Assembly: GCA_000332255.1 (NCBI GenBank)
Contig: KB235926.1
Location: 3,718,815-3,782,814, forward strand
From: a cyanobacterium PCC 7702
Lineage (GTDB): Bacteria; Cyanobacteriota; Cyanobacteriia; Cyanobacteriales; Nostocaceae
Reading direction: 5' to 3'
DNA: 64,000 bases
In this document: one piece after another, positions 56,707 through 64,000 of the stretch
Layout of the letters: each line of letters begins with the position of its first letter
Position numbering within the stretch: the stretch's first letter is position 1
Position numbers and translations under genes: made by a program
The notes under the pieces: model-generated
Databases searched by the model: none
What the model saw: only the letters and a program-made list of their open reading frames with translations
What the model was told of the DNA's origin: nothing

Positions 56707-58612
56707 TTACCTCGGACAAGGAGTTGTGGCAATTTGAGAAAGAATTTCCAACCAAAGCGGGGTAGAGCTAAAATTAGATTCCTCTTGGGTAGCGATATAT
56801 CGTAGCAAAGGTTCGTGTTTGGATCTCAACAATTCTTGCAGACTATCTATAATTTCATTAATAGCTCTGGAAAAACTTAACTTGACTTGTTTGGTTAACT
56901 GACTAAGTATTGAACCAAATGTAAACTCGCGCTAACAGTGATTTCATCCCGCAGTCGCAAAACTGCAATTTGATGATTAAATGGTTTGGGAGGAACGGGA
57001 AATTTTTGATCGGGACTCCAATCAAAAACTTGACCTTTAGGGTGTTTGTCATCTTTGCTTCCTAAGGGAAATAGGTCATCAACGTTGATGGGATCGCCAC
57101 TGCTAGCAAGTCTGCTGTGTTCGATAATCAATTTTTGCCATTGATTTGCTGGTGCGATCGCCCGGACAAGATTGCGAAAAAGGCGCAGTTGGTCTTTACC
57201 AAACTTATTTTGAACCTGCTGCTCCATTTCTGGCAAAATTAAGGCACAGATCCTGTCGTGCTCGCCAGCTACCTGTGCTGACAGTTGAGCAAACAAGTCA
57301 ATGAGCGCTTGTTGAATGCAATCGCAGGCAAAAACCTGCATTTGTTGGACAGTTTGGACAAATGGTTGGTAAAAATCGTCGCTTTGAGTGGGGATAGAAT
57401 CTTCGATTAAGTCATCGTCAAAAAAGCTTTCGCTTTTGGTAAGGGCGATCGTCCCGTTTTTGGTTCTGTCAAACAGTAATGTCCACTCGCTCCAATCAAA
57501 GAAGATTTTACAAGTTAGCTCGTCTTTCACCAAGTCGCTAACGGCTATACCACTGCGGTTGCGTAAAATCGGTTGTGTTTCTAGATCTTGTTGAAATTGT
57601 CTGTAGATCGCAATCAAGTTTTCGATTGCTTGGCGCAAGTTCGCAAAAGCGAGGTTTTCCGCAACGGGGACGTAGGATGAAATTCCTTCTAGGAAAATTT
57701 TGAGGTGATTTTGTTCTTTATGTAAAGCCTCAGCAGCTTTTTTAGTATCTTCCACAAGTTGTTTGATACCATGCTCGGCTACATGCTCTTTGACACCCTC
57801 ACTGTAGCTTTAGCCACGGTGATTCCAAGAAGTGATTCTTGGGCTTCCTCTTTCCACGACTCGGCTTACATTGAGGAGTTTCCTCACCAATGCAAAGGTC
57901 TAAGTTCTAAAATATTCATGGGCAAAGCGGCTAACCTCAGCCCTTTTTTGGCTGTCCCAAGGTCAATTTGGTAGCTTTTTCCGCAAATCTCTCGACCGTA
58001 GCTGCTGTAGGTACGCACGAACGTTACTAATTCTCGCAGCAGCGATCGCAACTCTAAACTTTGTGCTTGATTCCACGCTCGTTCGCACCAGCTAAGGATA
58101 CCATTGCTAGAAACAATTGTTGTTGGATACAAACTTGGCAGCAAGGAAATTTCCCTAGAAGTTAGTTCTGCTGATTTTGCTCATACTTCAGCTTCTTTAA
58201 GCATGTAGCGCAGACATTCTTTGACTTTTTGCTCGGATAAATATTCCACCCTCAACCGAGCAATTCGAGTTGTGTGCAGTTCTGAGCTTTGACACAGGTG
58301 AACAGCCGTAATATTACCAGTAGTGGGAGTTTCGCTCACCGGTAAAGCATCAGCGTAACCAATCAAGCTACCGATTAATAAAGTTTTACTGCTACTGAAT
58401 TCTCCCATAACGCCAATTTTCACCGGCGAACAAGCAAGTTCTGCTACGGTACGGGCATGTTGTTGCAAATTCTCAAGGTTTTCATTTAGACTATCTATAA
58501 GCCAACCTTATTGAGGAGGTAGATTTTGTAAAAATAAGTCCAGGGCTTGTTTTACAGATTCACCATATCCTTGATACTGGCGCAATTTTTCTAAAAGAAT
58601 GTTGTTTTTCAT
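56707..58612 (-). pseudogene. Decayed dynamin-like GTPase gene carrying an IS200/IS605 end
   Basis: From ATG 58612 the frame meets TAA at codon 35 (58510-58508), continues to TGA 58183-58181, then on to 57884. It includes a G1-like motif GEFSSSKT (about 58405-58382), where the usual GK reads SK, and a G2-like PVSETPTTGNIT. From about 57930 to 57790 the sequence changes to an IS200/IS605-type end. A second frame then runs 57789-56895, helix-rich (HLKIFLEGISSYVPVAENLA). A third frame runs to TAA 56709 (FGSILSQLTKQVKLSFSRA). The G3 (DxPG) and G4 motifs are not found, so the central GTPase part is gone. The order dynamin-like then Hsp70-like suggests a former two-gene operon. Confidence 0.8.
57790..57826 (-). 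mobile_element. IS200/IS605-type right end inside the dynamin-like pseudogene
   Basis: The minus strand reads GAATCACCGTGG-CTAAAG-CTACAGTGAGG-GTGTCAA. The stem pairs CACCGTGGC with GCTACAGTG, and the tip TTGACAC lies at 57790-57796 on the plus strand. The same architecture occurs at 38212-38244. Upstream on the minus strand is GGTGAGGAAACTCCTC, close to GGTGAGGAAAGTCCTC beside the tnpB relic at about 38270-38286, so part of a tnpB tail is probably included. Confidence 0.7.
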
Positions 58613-59036
58613 ACTCTTTTTAGATAAAAAATTCAACAATTTCCGAAAAAGTCTTCGCTTTCAAACAAAAGACCCCAGACTCTCGATCGCCAAGATCAGA
58701 AACAGTTATAACCTGATTTTTCCGCAAAAAAATCGAGTAATTTGTTTTCCTACCCTGACAAACAAGCTATAACTTTTGGCAGCAAGAAAAACCAGCGGGA
58801 TGAAAAAATCCCCCTGGTAAAAATGACCTAGTGCAAAACAACAATCATGACTCCTCTAAAACCAAGAATTTCAGTTTTCCATACCTTTGTAAAGTTACGT
58901 ACAACTTTCGTACAACACCTTCACCTTCCAAAGCAAATATAAAAATACTGATTTTTTTTAGGTTAGGATCGGGATGAACCACTGTTGATGTATCCTTCGA
59001 TATTTAAAGTATTTGTGATTTTTCACTAACAATACC
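58613..59036. other. Divergent intergenic region before nadB
   Basis: The 424-bp gap has no convincing coding frame. A direct repeat CGTACAAC-TTT-CGTACAAC lies at about 58896-58914 and could be a regulator site. It resembles an NtcA box but has nine bases between GTA and TAC instead of eight. The promoter of nadB and that of the decayed dynamin-like gene should be here. Confidence 0.4.
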
Positions 59037-60737
59037 TTGCAACAAACAGACATCCCAAACCAATTTGATGTGTTATTAGTCGGCGCTGGTGCAGCTGGAC
59101 TGTATACGGCGCTTTGCTTACCTCCATCTTTGCAAGTGGGTTTAATTACCAAACAAACCCTTTCTCTATCGGCGAGTGATTGGGCGCAAGGTGGTATCGC
59201 AGCAGCGATCGCCCCAGACGATTCCCCCAAACTGCACGTGGAAGATACAATCAAAGCAGGTGCAGGATTGTGCGAACGCCCGGCAGTAGAATTCCTCGCC
59301 CGACAAGCTCCTGAGTGCATTCAATCTTTGATAAACTTAGGAGTGTCATTTGATCGCCATAACGACAAGCTAGCCTTAACTTTAGAAGCCGCCCACTCCA
59401 AACACCGCGTTCTTCACGCTGCAGACACCACAGGTAGGGAAGTAACCACCACTCTCACCGCCCAAGTCCTGCGCCGTCCAAACATTCAAGTAATTCAACA
59501 AGCTTTGGCTTTGAGTTTGTGGTTGGATCCAGAAACCAGACGCGTTCAAGGAATTAGTTTGTTCTATCAAGGACAAATCAGATGGATAAAAGCAGCTGCG
59601 GTAGTACTAGCAACCGGTGGTGGCGGTCAAGTATTTGCTCAAACTACTAACCCAGCTGTTAGTACGGGGGACGGAGTAGCAATTGCTTGGCGTGCTGGAG
59701 CAATTCTGCGAGATTTGGAATTCGTACAATTTCATCCCACAGCTTTGACCAAACCCGGAGCTGACCGCTTTTTAATTAGTGAAGCTGTACGCGGTGAAGG
59801 AGCACATTTAATAGATAACGAAGGGCGACGTTTTGTCTTTGACTATCACCCCGACGGAGAACTAGCTCCTCGAGATATAGTTAGTCGAGCAATTTTCAGT
59901 CATTTGCAAAGCACTGCTAGCGATCCTGCTACTGCTCACGTGTGGCTAGATATGCGTCCTATTCCCCAAGAACGCATTCGCCATCGCTTTCCCAATATTA
60001 TTAAAGTTTGCAATCACTGGGGTATAGATGTCTTTTGCGAACCAATTCCCGTCGCTCCAGCAGCTCACTACTGGATGGGTGGTATTCTCACCGATCTAAT
60101 GAACCGTACCAGTATTCCCGGATTGTATGCTGTGGGAGAAACTGCTAGCACCGGTGTACACGGCGCCAATCGACTTGCTAGTAATTCCCTGCTCGAGTGC
60201 ATTGTTTTTGGCGCCCAAATCAAGTATTTAAAGGATGAAGTGGAAACCATCAAGGACGAAATCAAACCATCAAACTTTCACCTGCAACCAGCAACTTTTA
60301 TTCTTTCTGAAAGTGAGTGGTTTCCCCAACAACAACTTCTAGAAACATTGCGAGCAAAAATACCTCGTTTGGTATGGCAAAATGCCGGTATTTGTCGGGA
60401 ACAATCAGGATTAGAAGCAGCGATCGCCACTGTCAAAGCTTGGAAACAAGATTTCGCTAGTTTGAAAATCAGTCAATTCTTGCTTTCTTTACATCCCCAG
60501 CAAAATGTTCGTTTGCTCCTACCAAATGTGGAACGACAATTGCGCTTGTGGGCAGAAACTGGCAATTTATTAGATATTGCTTATCTCATACTCAAAAGTG
60601 CTGCTTTTAGAACAGAAAGTAGAGGAGGCCACTATCGCTTGGATTATCCTCGCTCCGACCCAGCTTGGCAAGTTCACACCCTGGTACAACACCACAACTG
60701 GTGGACATCTCCCGTAATTGAAACATCTACAATGTAG
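59037..60737 (+). CDS. nadB: L-aspartate oxidase
   Basis: The reading starts at TTG 59037 and has 566 residues. The FAD-binding motif VGAGAAGLYTAL lies at 15-26. ASDWAQGGIAAAIAPDDS is followed by the succinate-dehydrogenase-like active-site region FVQFHPTALTKPG and SEAVRGEGAHLID; HGANRLASNSLLECIVFG is near the end of the flavoprotein domain. NadB oxidises aspartate to iminoaspartate, the first step of NAD synthesis, with NadA as partner (not in this window). The C-terminal helical part is complete. It nearly abuts the converging small gene. Confidence 0.96.
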   Translation: MQQTDIPNQFDVLLVGAGAAGLYTALCLPPSLQVGLITKQTLSLSASDWAQGGIAAAIAPDDSPKLHVEDTIKAGAGLCERPAVEFLARQAPECIQSLINLGVSFDRHNDKLALTLEAAHSKHRVLHAADTTGREVTTTLTAQVLRRPNIQVIQQALALSLWLDPETRRVQGISLFYQGQIRWIKAAAVVLATGGGGQVFAQTTNPAVSTGDGVAIAWRAGAILRDLEFVQFHPTALTKPGADRFLISEAVRGEGAHLIDNEGRRFVFDYHPDGELAPRDIVSRAIFSHLQSTASDPATAHVWLDMRPIPQERIRHRFPNIIKVCNHWGIDVFCEPIPVAPAAHYWMGGILTDLMNRTSIPGLYAVGETASTGVHGANRLASNSLLECIVFGAQIKYLKDEVETIKDEIKPSNFHLQPATFILSESEWFPQQQLLETLRAKIPRLVWQNAGICREQSGLEAAIATVKAWKQDFASLKISQFLLSLHPQQNVRLLLPNVERQLRLWAETGNLLDIAYLILKSAAFRTESRGGHYRLDYPRSDPAWQVHTLVQHHNWWTSPVIETSTM

Positions 60738-60742
60738 CTTCG

Positions 60743-61009
60743 TTAACGAGTTCCGCTACCATAAACGCTATCGGGACCGCCATAATTTGGTGGTTCGTAC
60801 TCGCAGTTTGATTTTGTTTGAGCACTAACACCTTTGGAATTGAGAAAATCTATTTTCAAACTGATTAAAGTACTCGTACTTGCAGCATTGTTCCTAAAAT
60901 TTAAAGCTCCACTATTATAAGTCCAAGCTCGCTCGCCATTTTTGAGAATTATCAAAGTAGCTCCGAGCAAACACAGCACTATATAAGTAATTTTCCAACT
61001 AGTACTCAT
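60743..61009 (-). CDS. Small exported protein of unknown function
   Basis: ATG 61009 follows GGGGATTT and is preferred over a longer frame from 61108. The 88-residue product has an N-terminal membrane or signal segment (ITYIVLCLLGATLIIL) and ends in YEPPNYGGPDSVYGSGTR. A Pro/Gly-rich end with this GGP..GSGTR pattern is, as far as I recall, common to many small cyanobacterial proteins of unknown role. Only five bases separate it from the nadB stop on the other strand. Confidence 0.7.
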   Translation of the reverse strand: MSTSWKITYIVLCLLGATLIILKNGERAWTYNSGALNFRNNAASTSTLISLKIDFLNSKGVSAQTKSNCEYEPPNYGGPDSVYGSGTR

Positions 61010-61530
61010 AAATCCCCAGTGGATAACTTTGCAATCTCCGAAAACGAATGTAAAATAGGTAACGATAATATTTGTAATTTCACTATAATAGACTGTAATT
61101 TTTTCCAAGCGTATGCTAGCAGCTTAGTTTGCAAGCTACCGTTCTCGTTGATGCTTAGTTAAATTTATAACTACTTTTTTATAATTTCGAGAAAGTTGAT
61201 GGCATCTATAGAAAGAAATATCTCTCTACCAGCAGCCATGATAAAACTCTTTACCTGGCCATTTTAATACAATTTTAAGATTTGGTGATGGCAGTTTGTA
61301 TTCAAAACATCAAAAATCATAGAAATTACTCCCTTAAACCTTGGTCTTTTCCGTCAAAGCTATATAAGTAAAATTAACTAGCGAGAAAATATTGATGTTG
61401 CCATTTTGCCAGTTGTTTACCGGCTCAAAAATTTGAGTATATTTACTGAAGATTAAAAATTCCTAAGTATAATTACGGGAAAACCCAGATTCGGATGGGA
61501 TATGTATCAGTAGGAACTTTGTTCCAATGA
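61010..61530. other. Intergenic region
   Basis: The 521-bp gap between two minus-strand genes is AT-rich. I see no RNA gene, clear terminator or coding frame in it. The promoter of the small exported protein should lie near its low-coordinate end. Confidence 0.4.
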
Positions 61531-63741
61531 CTAACCAACTGCGCAAGCAAACTCATAGCGATTTTTACCTAAGTGCTTGGCCTGGTACATCGCAGTATCA
61601 GCTTGTTTGATCAAAGTATCATAATCTTGGCTAGCCAAAGGGTAGATACTGATACCAATACTGGCGGAAACTTGGATGATTTGTCCCTCTAGAACAATTG
61701 GTTCAGCAATGGCGATTAAAATTTTTTCTGCTACTTTCGCAGCTACTTCAACTTTCGGAATCGCCCGTAAAATCACGGTAAATTCATCGCCACCAAAGCG
61801 GGAAACAGTATCGCTACCGCGCAAGCAGTTACTAAGTCTCTGACTGATAGCAATCAGCAAGCGATCGCCAATTTCGTGTCCGAGAGTGTCGTTAACTTGT
61901 TTGAAACCATCCAAATCAATAAATAAAAGTCCAACTAACAAATTATTGTTTTGCGCCCACTCAATAGACTCGCGCAGTTGTTCGGCAAAAAACTTGCGAT
62001 TGGGTAAACCAGTCAGAGGGTCGTGATATGCTAAATAACGTAAACGATCTTCTTGGAGTTTTAACTCGTGGTTAGAACGAAATAACTCAGCAGCAGTACG
62101 CTTGAGTTCTTCTTCCCGTAACTTGCGTTTGGTGATATCGCGAATTACCCCAACCAAAAATAAATTACCCGCCGCATCTTTGTGGAGCGATCGCTTTGTA
62201 GAAACTAGATAAGTTTTGCCACTAGCATCAGTCAATTGTTCTTCGTGTTCCTGAGCTTGCTGAGACTGAAACACTAATTCATCTTGCTGGCGAAACACAT
62301 CAGCTTCGTGAGAAGGGAAAAAATCATAGTCTGATTTTTCCAGCAACATATCCTTAGGATAACCAATTAATTGACAATAAGCTTCATTCAAAACAATTAA
62401 TTGATGTTTTTCATTCTTGACAAAAATCGGGTCAGCAATGGCGTTAATAACTTGATGCAAAAACTCCTTGGAACGTTTTAACTCTTCCTGCATTTGAGCG
62501 ATTTGCAAGGTCATGATAATAGCTGAACCGCTAAACGTCAGCAATGCAGGTACAAGCGGTATCCACCAACCCAGCAAAAAAGCAACGTAAGCACTACCTG
62601 TTAGCGCACAGCAAAAGCAAACGATTGTAAGGGTGCTCCTACAAAAATGCCGTATTCGCAAGCTTAATGCAGCACCAATGTAAGACCAAGCAAAAATCCA
62701 CAACCATTCCATCGGTTCGGACCAAAATTTTAGCAACGGTCTTCCCTGTAAAGCAGCACGAAGTAACTCACTGATAAAATACGCCTGCAGTTCTATACCC
62801 GGTATGGGTTTAGCCGCACCTCCTAAACGACTGGAGTAAGGAATTAATACCAAATCTTGCAAACTAGGCGCTGTAGAACCAATAAGAACAATGCGATCGC
62901 TAATCCACTCCTTCGGTACTTGGTTAGCAAGCACAGCTTGCATCGATACTTGACGAAAAGCACAAATTTCCGATGCGTGATTTCTACAAGCTAACTTGGG
63001 AAAGTTGGATAAAATTTGATAACCTCTGTTATCGGCTTTAACATAAGCTCCATCGTATGGTTGAAAACGATGAAATACTGCTTTACCCAAGCGCAAATTC
63101 TCGGGACGATCTGCTGCTTTCTGTGGTGTAATTCCCTCTGGCTTTAAATAAAGCTTTGCTAGTTTGAGAGCAAAACTTTCATGTGCTTGACCGTTAACAT
63201 GCCAGTACAACAAGCTGCGACGTACTTTTCCATCAGTATCGAGTAGAACGTTATTAAAACCTACCTGGTTGCGTTTATTTAATTCTACAGGAGGTGCAAC
63301 GGTGACCTTGTTATTCCCCAGCAATTCAATGCCGATCAAATTCGGCATCGATTCATAAGCTGCTACTAGTTTTTCATGACCGGGCTCTACTTTCAAATCC
63401 CGATAAATATCTAGACCAATGGCGCGGGGTTTGTAAGCGTTTAATTTTTGCAAAACCTCAGCAATGGCCCCATCGGAAATAGGCCAAGAACCAGCCTGGC
63501 GTAAAAAAGCTTCATTAATTGCGACAATAGTAATTCTATCTTCTGGCTCTTCCAGCGGGCGTAATTGAAAGGATTGATCTAAAACTGCCCACTCTAAAGA
63601 TTGCAGTAATCCTAAACCGCGCAATAGCAGTACGCAGACTCCTACGCTAAGGGCAGTAAGACATTCTCTGCGTACTTTATATTGGTATTTTTTCAGCGTC
63701 AATAGAAATTTCACCAGACGCTTTTGTTGGTATTGTATCAT
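61531..63741 (-). CDS. CHASE2-PAS-GGDEF diguanylate cyclase
   Basis: A TTG at 63789 is in frame, but ATG 63741 (MIQYQQKRLVKFLL) is the more usual start, giving 736 residues. One membrane helix precedes an extracytoplasmic CHASE2 domain (ITIVAINEAFLRQAGSWPIS, about 70-330). Three more helices, a PAS domain (INAIADPIFVKNEKHQLIVL) and a GGDEF domain follow. The active loop is RFGGDEF, and the product-inhibition I-site RGSD lies five residues before it. No EAL domain is present. It should make cyclic-di-GMP in response to an external signal sensed by CHASE2. It stands alone with no partner gene. Confidence 0.94.
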   Translation of the reverse strand: MIQYQQKRLVKFLLTLKKYQYKVRRECLTALSVGVCVLLLRGLGLLQSLEWAVLDQSFQLRPLEEPEDRITIVAINEAFLRQAGSWPISDGAIAEVLQKLNAYKPRAIGLDIYRDLKVEPGHEKLVAAYESMPNLIGIELLGNNKVTVAPPVELNKRNQVGFNNVLLDTDGKVRRSLLYWHVNGQAHESFALKLAKLYLKPEGITPQKAADRPENLRLGKAVFHRFQPYDGAYVKADNRGYQILSNFPKLACRNHASEICAFRQVSMQAVLANQVPKEWISDRIVLIGSTAPSLQDLVLIPYSSRLGGAAKPIPGIELQAYFISELLRAALQGRPLLKFWSEPMEWLWIFAWSYIGAALSLRIRHFCRSTLTIVCFCCALTGSAYVAFLLGWWIPLVPALLTFSGSAIIMTLQIAQMQEELKRSKEFLHQVINAIADPIFVKNEKHQLIVLNEAYCQLIGYPKDMLLEKSDYDFFPSHEADVFRQQDELVFQSQQAQEHEEQLTDASGKTYLVSTKRSLHKDAAGNLFLVGVIRDITKRKLREEELKRTAAELFRSNHELKLQEDRLRYLAYHDPLTGLPNRKFFAEQLRESIEWAQNNNLLVGLLFIDLDGFKQVNDTLGHEIGDRLLIAISQRLSNCLRGSDTVSRFGGDEFTVILRAIPKVEVAAKVAEKILIAIAEPIVLEGQIIQVSASIGISIYPLASQDYDTLIKQADTAMYQAKHLGKNRYEFACAVG

Positions 63742-64000
63742 TTCCAGTACCCGTTTTGAAAGTACTGCCTCCCCATTAGCTGTTAGCAATGCTTACTGGC
63801 GCTATCTAGTTAACTAACTTACCAAGCGGCGCCTAAATTAGGTAAGGCATAATCAGAAACGATTTTTGTAGATTTTAGTGTATGAATGTTGTCATTTTTT
63901 ATGTCAGCAATTACTAAGCAAATCAAGTTTGAGCAAAAGCTATCTAGTTTTACTTTTTGGCATGATTTTGAGAAGTTCTAGCATATTTAACTTCAGAACC
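63742..64000. other. Window edge, no gene seen
   Basis: About 260 bp of AT-rich sequence. A 26-codon frame from ATG 63901 is too short and unsupported to call. The upstream promoter of the CHASE2-GGDEF gene probably lies here. Confidence 0.4.

Noticed and set aside
58895-58914. NtcA site before nadB
   Set aside because: The spacing is GTA-N9-TAC, not N8.

Overview
The window looks like chromosomal DNA of a cyanobacterium. The HIP1 octamer (GCGATCGC and its GCGATCG core) is frequent throughout. Diagnostic cyanobacterial genes are present: cyanophycin synthetase and cyanophycinase, a class C flavodiiron pair with Flv3-type and Flv1-type iron sites, tocopherol cyclase, the RRM-protein/S21 gene pair, type III pantothenate kinase and a long biosynthetic arginine decarboxylase. 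The flv3-flv1 order, an NtcA-type box near the cyanophycin genes and degenerate heptamer repeats would fit a filamentous, possibly heterocyst-forming species, but no heterocyst gene was recognised, so this is an inference.

Layout. 1-5976: a partial membrane protein with pentapeptide-like repeats, a quinone-oxidoreductase-like MDR protein and a P-loop ATPase/TPR protein whose start is disturbed, all on the minus strand. 6295-14180: a GT39 transferase, a methyltransferase, a lipoprotein and unknown proteins, rbp-rpsU, a CysQ-like phosphatase, a PfkB kinase and tatA. 14175-19775: cphB-cphA facing away from trmD and ispF. 20054-27495: a peptide-binding lipoprotein, larB, a small membrane protein, argH, a NUDIX protein, an alpha/beta hydrolase and coaX. 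27592-31081: flv3-flv1. 31589-36902: an RND efflux pump pair and a single-domain response regulator. 37118-45993: GT4, an IS200/IS605 relic, pdxH, an AI-2E-type permease, scpA, a sugar nucleotidyltransferase, speA and ndk. 46065-52981: terC, plsC, a second AI-2E-type permease, DUF2288, a WD40/coiled-coil protein and tocopherol cyclase. 53014-54904: tRNA-Arg(CCT), a YdcF-like protein and a PEBP-like protein. 54935-58612: two adjacent decayed genes, Hsp70-like and dynamin-like, the second carrying an IS200/IS605 end. 59037-63741: nadB, a small secreted protein and a CHASE2-PAS-GGDEF cyclase.

Several genes bear on arginine and stored nitrogen: argH makes arginine, cphA polymerises it with aspartate, cphB starts cyanophycin breakdown, speA decarboxylates arginine and nadB uses aspartate for NAD. 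They are scattered rather than in one operon. A perfect GTA-N8-TAC palindrome lies in the cphB/trmD intergenic region.

The most unusual region is 54935-58612. A dynamin-like GTPase gene and an actin/Hsp70-fold gene sit in tandem, each broken by in-frame stops and frameshifts. The recognisable central GTPase motifs are missing where an IS-like end now lies. It reads as the remains of a two-protein system that should exist intact in relatives. A second relic of the same transposon group lies at 38212-38598, so small IS200/IS605 elements have been active in this genome.
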